The notes: a model not told the origin generated them from the letters alone. Shown: positions 1-8,376, numbered from the stretch's first letter. The stretch is 34,672 nucleotides of DNA from an uncultured Lachnospiraceae bacterium (GCA_910587715.1 CAJUMV010000041.1:1-34672); one strand, 5' to 3'. Numbers and translations are program-made.

Positions 1-27
1 AGGATTTCTTCCTTGTTTGGAATCAAG

Positions 28-48
28 ATTGCGAACTTGTTTCGCAAT
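28..48 (-). terminator. Hairpin downstream of hepT, possible weak terminator
   Basis: The perfect 8-bp inverted repeat ATTGCGAA / TTCGCAAT has a 5-nt loop. It begins 3 nt beyond the hepT stop codon. No clean T-run follows on the minus strand, so it may end or stabilise the ackA-mntA-hepT transcript without being a strong intrinsic terminator. Confidence 0.35.
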
Positions 49-51
49 TAC

Positions 52-270
52 CTAAATATACTTTTCTATTTCAGCCTTTAATAATGGTAAATCTTCTTGA
101 ATCGTATCCCATACAATATTCATATTCACGCCAGAATACCCATGTACAATTCGATTACGCATACCATAAAGCTGTTTCCAAGGTATCGTCCTGACAGATG
201 CTTTAAACTCATCAGTCACAGATACCTTTGCCAGTTCACCAATCTGCATAAGCCTGTCTTTATTGTCCAT
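52..270 (-). CDS. hepT: HepT-like RNase toxin (DUF86), short form
   Basis: HepT proteins are HEPN-fold RNases neutralised by MntA, which AMPylates a tyrosine in the RX4HXY motif. The motif is present as RNRIVHGY near residues 38-45, and the segment from MQIGELAK to the C-terminus matches the second half of the family. The protein has only 72 residues, whereas relatives are about 110. The opening MDNKDRL resembles a normal family N-terminus but runs straight into the mid-protein IGELAK segment, so roughly 35 residues of the first helices seem to be missing in frame. A GGAG sequence precedes the ATG, and the gene overlaps the mntA stop by 11 nt. Activity of the shortened toxin is uncertain. The family call is fairly secure. 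Confidence 0.75.
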   Translation of the reverse strand: MDNKDRLMQIGELAKVSVTDEFKASVRTIPWKQLYGMRNRIVHGYSGVNMNIVWDTIQEDLPLLKAEIEKYI

Positions 271-562
271 ATATTACCACTCCGCTTTCTTTAATCTCCT
301 CACCCACCGGAGAGTCTGATGTGAGTTGCGACACATCAAGCAGATCGACGTTTTTTCCAAGTGAAGTCACAACATCCTCAAGCAGTCCAAAAAAGGAAAG
401 CCCTCTCAAGCCGCTGTCAACCAGAATATCAACATCGCTATGTTTCTGCGCCAATCCTTTCGCATAAGAGCCAAATAAAATCGCTTTCTTTATCTTATAA
501 TCTGCAAACACAGGCTGTAAAATTGTTTGGATTTGAACCGGCGTATATATCTCTTCACACAT
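260..562 (-). CDS. mntA: MntA-like nucleotidyltransferase antitoxin
   Basis: This 100-residue minimal nucleotidyltransferase carries the family signature GSYAKG followed by SDVDILVD, that is GSX10DXD, near residues 31-48. In characterised pairs MntA uses ATP to AMPylate HepT and so blocks its RNase activity. The length is normal for the family. The start has a GGAAGGGG ribosome binding site and lies 19 nt after the ackA stop, so the pair is probably transcribed with pta-ackA. The reading frame is intact, unlike that of its shortened toxin partner. Absence of a full-length toxin would leave it as a solitary antitoxin. Confidence 0.8.
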   Translation of the reverse strand: MCEEIYTPVQIQTILQPVFADYKIKKAILFGSYAKGLAQKHSDVDILVDSGLRGLSFFGLLEDVVTSLGKNVDLLDVSQLTSDSPVGEEIKESGVVIYGQ

Positions 563-581
563 GCTTGTTACCCCTTCCCTA

Positions 582-1778
582 TCATTTTACCAGCGCAAAC
601 GTCTCCCTCGCGATCGCCAGTTCCTCGTTCGTGGGAATAACCAGCACTTTTACTCTGGAATCCGGGGTACTGACCTCCGCTTCCTCACCGCGCACCTTAT
701 TTTTCTCCTGATCCAATGTAATGCCCAGATACCCTAACTGCTGACAGGCGTGTTTTCTCACCAAGGGGCTGTTTTCCCCGACGCCCGCCGTAAAGCAGAT
801 GGCATCCACACCGTTCATTGCCGCGGCGTATGCGCCGATGTACTTTGCCACCCGGTAAGAAAAGGCAAGAATGGTACGAAGCCCTCTCTCCTCCCCTGCC
901 ACATAGGATTTTTCCAAATCCCGGAAATCCGAGGACAGATTATCGGAAAGACCCAGCACGCCGGACTTTTTATTCAGGATCGCCATCACCTCGTCGATGG
1001 ACTTATTCTCTTTATGGGCAATAAACTCAATGATCGCCGGGTCGATATCCCCGGAGCGGGTGCCCATGATCAGCCCTTCCAAGGGCGTAAGACCCATGGA
1101 GGTGTCTACGCAATGCCCGTCCTCCACAGCGGAAATGCTTGCACCGTTGCCGAGATGGCAGACAATGATCTTCATGTTCTCATAATCCCTGCCGAGAATC
1201 TCCGCCGCCCGTTTGGAGACATAGGAGTGGCTCGTGCCGTGGAACCCGTATCTTCTCACTTTATATTTCTCGTAGTATTCGTAAGGCAGACCGTACAGAT
1301 ACGCATGCTGGGGCATGGTCTGGTGGAATGCCGTATCGAACACGCCCACCATCGGCGTATTCGGCATCAGTTTTTTGCAGGCGTCAATGCCAATCAGATT
1401 CGCCGGGTTATGTAACGGCGCCAGATCGTTGCAGGCTTTGATCGCCTCAATCACCTCGTCGGTAATGATGGTGGACGACGCGAACTTCTCTCCGCCGTGC
1501 ACGATGCGGTGCCCTACCGCACCAATCTCATCCAGAGATTTCACCACACCCGTCTTTTCATTCATCAGCGCGTTTAACACAAGCTCGATGGCTTTCGTGT
1601 GGTCGGGCATGGGCGTAACCGTCTCTTCCTTTTCTCCGCCCGCCGGCTGATAAACGAGCTGGCTGCCTTCAATGCCGATGCGCTCGCAGAGACCTTTCGC
1701 AATCTGCTTCTCCGTCTCCGCGTCGATGAGCTGGAATTTTAAGGAGGAGCTGCCGCAGTTGATAACCAAAATATTCAT
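582..1778 (-). CDS. ackA: Acetate kinase
   Basis: Acetate kinase converts acetyl phosphate and ADP to acetate and ATP, the energy-yielding last step of acetate fermentation in the cytoplasm. The 398-residue protein has the full family length and its diagnostic segments: NILVINCGSSSLKF at the N-terminus, RIVHGGE, FDTAFHQTMP, GFHGTSH and HLGNGAS for nucleotide and acetate binding. The ATG at 1778 was chosen because AGGAAG lies just upstream. A frame opening 39 nt earlier lacks such a site. pta precedes it, but the two genes are separated by 243 nt carrying one full and one partial copy of a structured repeat, an unusually long gap for this operon. mntA-hepT follow closely. Confidence 0.97.
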   Translation of the reverse strand: MNILVINCGSSSLKFQLIDAETEKQIAKGLCERIGIEGSQLVYQPAGGEKEETVTPMPDHTKAIELVLNALMNEKTGVVKSLDEIGAVGHRIVHGGEKFASSTIITDEVIEAIKACNDLAPLHNPANLIGIDACKKLMPNTPMVGVFDTAFHQTMPQHAYLYGLPYEYYEKYKVRRYGFHGTSHSYVSKRAAEILGRDYENMKIIVCHLGNGASISAVEDGHCVDTSMGLTPLEGLIMGTRSGDIDPAIIEFIAHKENKSIDEVMAILNKKSGVLGLSDNLSSDFRDLEKSYVAGEERGLRTILAFSYRVAKYIGAYAAAMNGVDAICFTAGVGENSPLVRKHACQQLGYLGITLDQEKNKVRGEEAEVSTPDSRVKVLVIPTNEELAIARETFALVK

Positions 1779-1807
1779 AAGTTTATTCTTCCTTTCTATA
1801 TAAATCC

Positions 1808-1850
1808 GCAGTGCCACTCGAAAAACCTTCGGTTTTCCTCGTTCGCGGGC
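1808..1850 (-). repeat. Partial copy of the dispersed leader repeat
   Basis: These 43 bp are identical to 1890-1932, the 3' half of the full element. They contain the AAAACC-GAA-GGTTTT hairpin, the GGGC side of the upstream hairpin and the closing GCACTGC (minus-strand reading). The copy ends about 15 nt before the ackA ribosome binding site. A unique 39-nt segment separates it from the full copy. Confidence 0.85.
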
Positions 1851-1889
1851 TGTCTACGCTCCACTTTCTGGCTGGAATCGCTTTACCCC

Positions 1890-2019
1890 GCAGTGCCACT
1901 CGAAAAACCTTCGGTTTTCCTCGTTCGCGGGCATTCGCCCTATGCATCCATCCGAATAATCACTTCGGTGAGCAAGCTCCCCGCCGCGCTTATCCGTCTG
2001 TCTGCGCACTGCTCATTGC
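1890..2019 (-). repeat. Full copy of a ~130-nt structured dispersed repeat between pta and ackA
   Basis: Read on the minus strand the element starts with GCAATGAGCAGTGC, two nt after the pta stop codon, and ends with GCACTGC. GCAGTGC and GCACTGC are complementary and could close the structure. Inside are GGGC-GAAT-GCCC and AAAACC-GAA-GGTTTT hairpins. The same layout and much of the sequence recur at 10352-10477 ahead of sulP. It could be a cis-acting RNA element or a small mobile repeat. The sequence alone does not decide. Confidence 0.8.
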
Positions 2020-2021
2020 CA

Positions 2022-3023
2022 TCACGCAAGCTGTGCCTGCACAGCCGTTAACGCCACCACACCTACGATATCCTGCCATGAGCAGCCGCGGGAGAGGTCG
2101 TTGACGGGCTTGGAGATGCCCTGCAGCATGGGTCCGTAGGCTTCCGCTTTGCCAAGTCTTTGCACGAGCTTGTAGCCGATATTACCGCAATCTAAGTTGG
2201 GGAAAATCAGCACGTTTGCCTTGCCTGCCACCTCACTTCCGGGAGCTTTGGATTTCGCTACCTGCGGTACCAGTGCGGCGTCGGACTGGAGTTCTCCGTC
2301 AATGGTAAGATGCGGGTATTGCTCGTGGGCAATCCTCGTCGCTTCCACCATCTTGTCCACCAGCGGATGCTTGGCGCTGCCCTTAGTGGAGTGGGACAAC
2401 ATGGCGATAATCGGTTTTGCACCCACAAGGCTCTTAAAGCTCTTGGCGGAAGTGTCCGCAATCGCCGCCAGCTCCTCTGCCGTCGGGTCCTGATTCAAAC
2501 CGCAGTCCGCAAAGAGAAAGGTGCCGTTCTCTCCAAACTCACAGTCCGGCACGTCGAGAATAAAAAAGCCGGAAACCAGCTTCACGCCGGGCGCGGTCTT
2601 TAAAATCTGCAGCGCCGGGCGCAGGGTGTCCGCCGTGGCATGACATGCTCCCGCCACCATACCGTCCGCGTCGTTTGCCTTAACCATCACCACACCGAAA
2701 GTCAGATAGTCTTTCAGCAGTGTCTCTCTCGCTTTCTCCGGTGTCATTCCCTTATTCTTTCTGACCTCGTACAATAGCGCTGCATACTCGTCGAGTTTTT
2801 CCGTCTTTTCAGGGTCAATGATCTGCACACCGTCCAGCTCCACTTCCAGCCAGCCCGCACCGTCCATGATCTTCTCCTCATTCCCCACCATAATGATGTC
2901 GGCGATGCCTTCCTTTAAGATGTTTGCCGCCGCAATCAAAGTCCTTTTATCATTGGTCTCCGGCAGAACAATTGTCTTTTTATCACTTCTCGCCTTCTCT
3001 TTCATCAGATCAATATAAGACAT
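2022..3023 (-). CDS. pta: Phosphate acetyltransferase
   Basis: Pta exchanges the CoA of acetyl-CoA for phosphate, giving acetyl phosphate for AckA. The 333-residue protein matches the single-domain PTA/PTB family in length and along its whole sequence, including KTIVLPE near the start, VAGACHATADTLRPALQI in the middle and NVLIFPNLDCGNIGYKL toward the C-terminus. The start MSYIDLMKEKA was chosen because AAAGGAGGG sits just upstream. An in-frame hydrophobic extension of 25 codons has no such site. ackA is downstream, and tmcAL is divergent upstream across a 176-nt gap. Confidence 0.97.
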   Translation of the reverse strand: MSYIDLMKEKARSDKKTIVLPETNDKRTLIAAANILKEGIADIIMVGNEEKIMDGAGWLEVELDGVQIIDPEKTEKLDEYAALLYEVRKNKGMTPEKARETLLKDYLTFGVVMVKANDADGMVAGACHATADTLRPALQILKTAPGVKLVSGFFILDVPDCEFGENGTFLFADCGLNQDPTAEELAAIADTSAKSFKSLVGAKPIIAMLSHSTKGSAKHPLVDKMVEATRIAHEQYPHLTIDGELQSDAALVPQVAKSKAPGSEVAGKANVLIFPNLDCGNIGYKLVQRLGKAEAYGPMLQGISKPVNDLSRGCSWQDIVGVVALTAVQAQLA

Positions 3024-3056
3024 AGCTATACCCTCCTTTGGATAGTTATACATAAC

Positions 3057-3062
3057 ATTATA
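3057..3062 (-). promoter_or_regulatory. Possible -10 element of the pta-ackA promoter
   Basis: A perfect TATAAT lies 33 nt upstream of the pta start on the minus strand. No good -35 hexamer is found at 16-18 bp, so this is a weak proposal. Confidence 0.35.
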
Positions 3063-3199
3063 TAATAAGACAAATATAAACGCCATAGCTAAAACCATTT
3101 AAAAATGAACTGTTTGTAAGAAAATACAATACAAATCCTTCGCATTGTGATACACTGAAAGCGGGGAAAGTAAGTTGCTTCGGGAGAAACGGTAAAGCT

Positions 3200-4447
3200 A
3201 TGAAAACAGTCGGTATTATTGCGGAATACAATCCGCTCCACAACGGACACGCCTATCACATCAAAAAGGCAAAAGAGCTTACGGGCGCAGACTACTGTGT
3301 CGTCGTCATGAGCGGTGATTTTGTCCAGCGCGGCGCACCTGCCATGATGGATAAATATTTGCGCGCTGAATGTGCGCTGAGAAACGGAGCGGATATGGTG
3401 CTGGAGCTGCCCGTCTGCTATTCTTTGGGCAGCGCGGAATATTTTGCCCACGGCGCGGTTCTGCTTCTCGATAAGCTGGGCGTTGTTGACTCGCTCTGTT
3501 TCGGCAGCGAATGCGGCGAAATTGACGTACTCATGGGCTTTGCCGGGGAGCTGCTCCATGAAAGCAGCATATTCAAGAAAACACTGGACCGCGAGCTTCG
3601 TCTGGGACATTCCTATCCGCAGGCGAGGAATACCGCTCTGGAAGCATCCGCTCCCCATCTGACGGCTTACATACCTGTGTTGACAACCCCTAACAACATT
3701 CTCGGCATTGAATACTGCAAAGCGCTTCTTGCTGCGGAAAGCAAAATTGTTCCCTGCACCTTAAAGAGAGCCGGCGCTTCCTACCATGACAACAGTCTGG
3801 AAAATAATTTTTGTTCCGCGCTGGCAATCCGCGAGTCATTAAGACATGCCGGGGCGTCGGACGGACTTACCAAACAGATTCCCGCAGCATCCCAGGATTT
3901 GTTGGAGAACGCTTACTTGAAGTCTTTCCCAATTTTCTCCGACGACCTTTCCCTGCTGGTGCAGTACTGCCTGCTTTCCGGCAAAAACCGCGGCTTTACG
4001 GACTACTTTGATATCGACAAAGACCTTTCGGACCGCATTCTCAAGCTTTTGCCGCAGTACCGCGATTTTCGCTCGTTCTGCGACCTGCTGAAAACCAAGA
4101 ACCGCACTTATGCCAGAATTTCCCGCAGCCTGCTCCACATTCTGTTGGATATTCGTCAGGAGGATCTTACGCTTTACGCAAAAGAGGGGTATGTATTTTA
4201 TGCCCGTATGCTCGGTTTTCGGGAAAACGCTGCGCCCCTTCTTACCGCCATCAAGAAAAAAGCCGATGTGCCTGTGCTTTCCAAACTTGCTGACGCAGAG
4301 AAAAAGCTTGCACCGACAGCCCTTTCCATGCTGGAAAAGGACATCTATGCAAGCCATATTTACCAGAGTATTGTGCGTAACAAATTCCCCGAAGGAAACT
4401 CTCTGCCAGAGATTAACGAATACAAAAACCCGATCATCAAACTATGA
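3200..4447 (+). CDS. tmcAL: tRNA(Met) cytidine acetate ligase TmcAL
   Basis: TmcAL (formerly YlbM) activates acetate with ATP to acetyl-AMP and acetylates the wobble cytidine C34 of elongator tRNA(Met). The 415-residue protein has the expected length. It carries the nucleotidyltransferase HXGH-type motif HNGH at residues 14-17, the conserved SGDFVQRG at 38-45 and an FGSECG segment near 101-106. The start is MKTVGIIAEYNP with GGGAGAAAC upstream. It is divergent from pta-ackA, which makes acetate, so its substrate is produced next door. The stop lies only 4 nt from the convergent plsC stop, with no visible terminator between them. Confidence 0.93.
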   Translation: MKTVGIIAEYNPLHNGHAYHIKKAKELTGADYCVVVMSGDFVQRGAPAMMDKYLRAECALRNGADMVLELPVCYSLGSAEYFAHGAVLLLDKLGVVDSLCFGSECGEIDVLMGFAGELLHESSIFKKTLDRELRLGHSYPQARNTALEASAPHLTAYIPVLTTPNNILGIEYCKALLAAESKIVPCTLKRAGASYHDNSLENNFCSALAIRESLRHAGASDGLTKQIPAASQDLLENAYLKSFPIFSDDLSLLVQYCLLSGKNRGFTDYFDIDKDLSDRILKLLPQYRDFRSFCDLLKTKNRTYARISRSLLHILLDIRQEDLTLYAKEGYVFYARMLGFRENAAPLLTAIKKKADVPVLSKLADAEKKLAPTALSMLEKDIYASHIYQSIVRNKFPEGNSLPEINEYKNPIIKL

Positions 4448-4451
4448 TTTT

Positions 4452-5168
4452 TTATGCAGGGCTGACTACCTCGCTGATTCTGCTCGTGATTCTATCTTTC
4501 ACCATCTCGGCAATCTGCGTTGTGGTCATGCCCTTATATTCTTCGTAAGGAATCGCCTGCAAAAAATGTACCTGCGTCTCCACCTTTCGCAATGTCCACT
4601 CCTCAAAAACCCGGTAAGAATCAATCAGCGCCACCGGCACAATCGGCACCCTTGCTTTGACTGCGCTCTTAAAACAGCCCGGCTTAAACTCTCCCACCGT
4701 ATTGTGATTATGGAAATAACCACCCTCCGGAAAAATAATGAACCGCCGCCCCTTTTTGGTATCCTCGGCAAGCTCCCTGATAATCCCTATGGACTGTTTT
4801 GTATCATCTTTTTTCAAACGCTTGCCCTGCACAAGATCAATAAACTGCTTGACCAAAAGCCCGTGGGACTTGGCGTCGTCAATCACCACCGAGCACGGCT
4901 TGTCGTGGGATATCATAATCCCCAGCGCATCATATTTTCCCTGATGGTTCGGGCACATAAGATACCCGCCCTCCTTCGGCAGATTTTCCGCGCCGAAACG
5001 CCTCGTGTAAATGCGCCCCGCCCGCATCATGCGCCGGATTGCCAGCCTTGCATACGCATAACATGCCTCTTCGCCATACCGCTCCTTATGTCTTGCCTTG
5101 TATGCCATTTTTGGTATCATATAGATTCTCGGTAGATTCCACACGATCACCTTGAGAAACCGTAACAT
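4452..5168 (-). CDS. plsC: 1-acyl-sn-glycerol-3-phosphate acyltransferase (PlsC family)
   Basis: The family transfers an acyl chain to lysophosphatidic acid at the membrane to make phosphatidic acid. The 238-residue protein has the catalytic NHX4D motif as NHQGKYD (residues 74-80) and the glycerophosphate-binding motif as FPEGG (146-150). The usual EGT is EGG here, a common variation in Firmicutes paralogues, so the exact acceptor is not certain. An N-terminal hydrophobic stretch fits peripheral membrane attachment. It lies 21 nt after cls with GGAGATGAG before the ATG, as the last gene of a sufC-sufB-cls-plsC operon, giving a local phospholipid pair. Confidence 0.88.
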   Translation of the reverse strand: MLRFLKVIVWNLPRIYMIPKMAYKARHKERYGEEACYAYARLAIRRMMRAGRIYTRRFGAENLPKEGGYLMCPNHQGKYDALGIMISHDKPCSVVIDDAKSHGLLVKQFIDLVQGKRLKKDDTKQSIGIIRELAEDTKKGRRFIIFPEGGYFHNHNTVGEFKPGCFKSAVKARVPIVPVALIDSYRVFEEWTLRKVETQVHFLQAIPYEEYKGMTTTQIAEMVKDRITSRISEVVSPA

Positions 5169-5189
5169 AAACTCATCTCCATTTTACAC

Positions 5190-6722
5190 TTACATTAAAG
5201 GTGATAATAATTTTAACAGTGGACCGATTATATTGGTCTTCACAAACTTCTCCCGGCACCAGGCAATCGTAATCTCCTCGCAATCCGCAAAAGTCCTCTC
5301 CATATCCACTTTCAGCTCTTCCACCGCCTGCGCCCTGTAAAGATACACGCCGCATTCAAAGTGGTGGTAGAAGCTTCTGTAATCAAAATTGACCGTCCCC
5401 ACCGTGGCAGACTCATCATCCACAAGCACACATTTGGCATGAATAAAGCCCGGCGTGTACTGAAAAATCCTCACACCTGCCCCGAGCAGATTCTGGTAAT
5501 TGGACTGTGTCAGCCAGTACACAAACTTCTTGTCCGGCACGCCGGGCGTCACGATCCGCACATCCACGCCCCGCTTCGCCGCCAGCTTAAGCGCCGTAAT
5601 CATTTCATTATCCGTAACAAGATAGGGCGTATAAATCCACACATAGCGTTTGGCTGCGCCGATCATATTCAGGTACACATTTTCCCCCAGCGTCTCATCG
5701 TCAAAGGGTGTGTCCATATACGGCTGCACAAAGCCTTCCGCTCCCGGCACCTTTTCAAAGGGCTGATAATACCTGCTATAATCTTCCTCCGTATAGCGGG
5801 ACATATTCCACATCTGTAAAAACATGACCGTAAAGTTCCATACACCCTTTCCTTCCACGCGGATACCGGTATCCTTCCAGTGGTCACCATAAGGATGTTC
5901 ATAGTTGATATACTCATCCGAAAGATTGATCCCGCCCGTATATGCCACCTTGCCGTCCACCACCACAATCTTTCTGTGATCCCTGTTATTCAGCACAAGG
6001 GATAAAAAGGGGACAAGCCGATTGAACGCCACACATTTGATTCCCTTCTTCTCAATGATCCTGTCGTAATATTTCGGCAGGAGAAACGCGCATCCGATGT
6101 CGTCGTAAATCAGCCGGACCTCCACGCCCGTCTTTGCCTTGCGCTCCAAAATATCGAGAATTGCATCCCACATCTTTCCCTCTTTGATAATAAAAAATTC
6201 CAGAAAGATGAAACGCTCCGCTTTTTCCAAATCATCAAGAAGGCTCTCCCACCAAGGTCGTCCGTCCGCAAAAAAGCGGGATACGGTCTGGTCCCATATC
6301 GGTGTGGCACCGTAAGAATAGATATAACCGCTCTGATTTGCCTCCGTCTGGTTCTCCCTCTTTAACTCTTTTAAAATCTGCTTATCCTGTACCAGACTTT
6401 TCTGAACCAGCTTGTCCGTCCGCTCCATGCTGTCGCGCAGCTTTTTCGGTACGATTACATGCCCGTAGCACAGATAGAGCACACCACCGAAAAGCGGGAA
6501 CGTCAAAATCGGCACCACCCACGCCAGCTTTACGGCAGGATTGTTCGGTTTCCATATAATATAAATCACCGCCCAGAAAGTGATAAAGCGCAGTACCAGA
6601 GAAAACCAGACATAATAATTGCCCCACCGCAAAAGCACGACTAAGAAAAAGGCAACCTGCATAAGCACCAAAAGCGCCGTAATCACCACACGGTTTAACG
6701 CGTATTGCAAAAACTTCCTCAT
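5190..6722 (-). CDS. cls: Cardiolipin synthase (phospholipase D family)
   Basis: Cardiolipin synthase joins two phosphatidylglycerols to cardiolipin and glycerol at the membrane. The 510-residue protein has two N-terminal membrane segments (about residues 11-31 and 36-56), a third hydrophobic stretch around 66-86, and two HXKX4D catalytic motifs, HRKIVVVD at 249-256 and HAKCVLVD at 428-435. Length and order match bacterial ClsA-type enzymes. Its ATG overlaps the sufB stop as ATGA, so the two are probably translationally coupled, an odd pairing of Fe-S assembly with lipid synthesis. plsC follows. Confidence 0.95.
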   Translation of the reverse strand: MRKFLQYALNRVVITALLVLMQVAFFLVVLLRWGNYYVWFSLVLRFITFWAVIYIIWKPNNPAVKLAWVVPILTFPLFGGVLYLCYGHVIVPKKLRDSMERTDKLVQKSLVQDKQILKELKRENQTEANQSGYIYSYGATPIWDQTVSRFFADGRPWWESLLDDLEKAERFIFLEFFIIKEGKMWDAILDILERKAKTGVEVRLIYDDIGCAFLLPKYYDRIIEKKGIKCVAFNRLVPFLSLVLNNRDHRKIVVVDGKVAYTGGINLSDEYINYEHPYGDHWKDTGIRVEGKGVWNFTVMFLQMWNMSRYTEEDYSRYYQPFEKVPGAEGFVQPYMDTPFDDETLGENVYLNMIGAAKRYVWIYTPYLVTDNEMITALKLAAKRGVDVRIVTPGVPDKKFVYWLTQSNYQNLLGAGVRIFQYTPGFIHAKCVLVDDESATVGTVNFDYRSFYHHFECGVYLYRAQAVEELKVDMERTFADCEEITIAWCREKFVKTNIIGPLLKLLSPLM

Positions 6723-7636
6723 TTCAAAAATCCTTTCACAATCTGCTCCTCCGCCTCTTTTTCCGTGAGACCGAGCGTCATGAGCTTAATCAGCTGTTCT
6801 CCCGCAATCTTGCCGATTGCCGCCTCGTGAATCAGATTCGCGTCTATATGGTTTGCCGTCAGCTCTGGAATCGCACTGACACTCGCCTCATCCATGATGA
6901 TAGCGTCGCATTCGCTATGACCCTGACAGCTCGCATTGCCCACAATACGGCTGCGGAATATCTGTCTGGAATGCTCCTTCGCCACCGACCGTGAAATCAG
7001 ATTCACACTGGAACCCGCCCCCGCCATGTCCACCGTGAAATCCGTCTCGGCATACTGCTTTCCGTGGGTCATGATCTTTTCCTTGATCACAAGGCTCGCC
7101 CCCTCCGCCACCTCAGCCGTCGTCTTGCGCGCCGTGGAATCGATGCCCTTAATCTGCACCGTCTCCATCTCCAGAGACGCGCCCTGCGCCAGATGAATCT
7201 CGGTGGTGGGATTCATAATCCGCTCCCCGCTGCCGTCTCCCGAGCCGTAATGTTTTTCCACATATCTGACTTTCGCGTTTTTTTTGACGAAAAACCGATG
7301 AATGCCGGAATGTGCCGACGCCGCGGAGCCGCCGTTGTGTATGCCACAGCCCGCTATAATGGTTATGTCGCAGTCCTCTCCCACAAAAAAGTCGTTATAC
7401 ACGCTCTCCTGTAAACCGCTCTGGCTTAAAACCACCGGAATATGCACGCTCTCCGACTTCGTCCCCGGCTTGATGCGGATATCGATGCCGGGGCAGTCTT
7501 TTTTGGTAATGATATCGATATTGGCGGTGGTATTCCTTCCCGCCATCTCACCGTTGGCACGGATATTGTATGCGCCCTCCGGCACTTCATGCAGCCCCGC
7601 CACCTGCTCCAGTAACTCCTGTTGTATCGCGTCCAT
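6719..7636 (-). CDS. sufB: SufB/SufD-type Fe-S scaffold of a minimal SUF (SMS-like) system
   Basis: SufB-type proteins form the scaffold on which Fe-S clusters are built with the ATPase SufC. This one has about 305 residues, far shorter than SufB (about 460) or SufD (about 420) of full SUF operons. It resembles the compact SufB of two-gene SMS systems in archaea and strict anaerobes. The C-terminal core is clear: NASCQGHSECDAIIMD, then ANHIDANLIHEAAIGKI with the conserved His-Glu pair. The ATG at 7636 was chosen because GGAGG lies 5 nt upstream. A GTG 12 nt earlier would place that site inside the gene. It follows sufC. No sufS, sufU or sufE lies nearby, so the cysteine desulfurase must be elsewhere. 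Confidence 0.9.
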   Translation of the reverse strand: MDAIQQELLEQVAGLHEVPEGAYNIRANGEMAGRNTTANIDIITKKDCPGIDIRIKPGTKSESVHIPVVLSQSGLQESVYNDFFVGEDCDITIIAGCGIHNGGSAASAHSGIHRFFVKKNAKVRYVEKHYGSGDGSGERIMNPTTEIHLAQGASLEMETVQIKGIDSTARKTTAEVAEGASLVIKEKIMTHGKQYAETDFTVDMAGAGSSVNLISRSVAKEHSRQIFRSRIVGNASCQGHSECDAIIMDEASVSAIPELTANHIDANLIHEAAIGKIAGEQLIKLMTLGLTEKEAEEQIVKGFLK

Positions 7637-7650
7637 CGTTTCCTCCACCC

Positions 7651-8376
7651 CTACATTTTATCGGTTAAAGTCTTGCAGGGCTGCCCGGCACCCAAAAGCT
7701 CTGGCATCACTTCCTCCCTGCTGCCCGCCTTCTCAACACGACCGTCAGACAGAAGCACAATCTGATCGGCAATGTTTAGTATTCTCTCCTGATGGGAGAT
7801 AATCAGGATTGTCCCTTGAATCTCCCTGTGCATCTTCTCAAAAACCCGAATCAGGTTCTGAAAGCTCCACAGATCGATACCCGCTTCCGGCTCATCAAAG
7901 ATGGAAACCTTCGTCTTTCTCGCCATGATCATCGCAATTTCAATGCGCTTGAGTTCCCCGCCGGAAAGACTGGCGTTGATTTCCCGGTTTACATAATCCC
8001 TGGCACAAAGCCCTACTTCTGAGAGCATGGCGCACACTTCCGGCACCGCCGTCTCCCTGCCCGCCGCAAGGGAAAGCATATCCTTCACCGTAAGCCCCTT
8101 AAACCGGACAGGCTGCTGAAAAGCAAAGCCGATGCCCATCTGTGCCCGCTCCGTGATAGATTTTTCCGTGATATCGACCCCGTCCAGGAAAATCTGTCCC
8201 CCTGTGGGCGTGAGTATTCCCGCCACAATCTTTGCCAGCGTAGATTTTCCGCTGCCGTTCGGTCCCGTGACGGCAACGAAGCGGTTCTCCACCGTCAGAT
8301 TGATATTCCTCAATATTTCGATTTCTTTTCCGCCGTCATCCGCCTGAAAAGATACATTTTTAAGCTCCAGCATCAT
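7651..8376 (-). CDS. sufC: Fe-S cluster assembly ATPase SufC
   Basis: SufC is the soluble ABC-type ATPase that drives conformational change in the SufB scaffold. The 241-residue protein has Walker A GPNGSGKST (38-46), a Q-loop in FAFQQPVRFKG, signature LSGGE (137-141), Walker B with DEPEAGID (161-168) and the switch histidine in SHQE. The EAGID ending is typical of SufC and differs from transport ATPases. No membrane segment is present. The first of two adjacent ATG codons follows GGAGG, and either could be used. It is the first gene of the sufC-sufB-cls-plsC operon, with its own promoter at 8436-8464. Confidence 0.95.
   Translation of the reverse strand: MMLELKNVSFQADDGGKEIEILRNINLTVENRFVAVTGPNGSGKSTLAKIVAGILTPTGGQIFLDGVDITEKSITERAQMGIGFAFQQPVRFKGLTVKDMLSLAAGRETAVPEVCAMLSEVGLCARDYVNREINASLSGGELKRIEIAMIMARKTKVSIFDEPEAGIDLWSFQNLIRVFEKMHREIQGTILIISHQERILNIADQIVLLSDGRVEKAGSREEVMPELLGAGQPCKTLTDKM

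Noticed and set aside
750..1415. 221-codon plus-strand open frame
   Set aside because: It lies antisense inside ackA, has no ribosome site, and the product has no recognisable domain.
4110..5135. 341-codon plus-strand open frame
   Set aside because: It overlaps the end of tmcAL in another frame and runs antisense through plsC. Both overlapped genes have clear family motifs.
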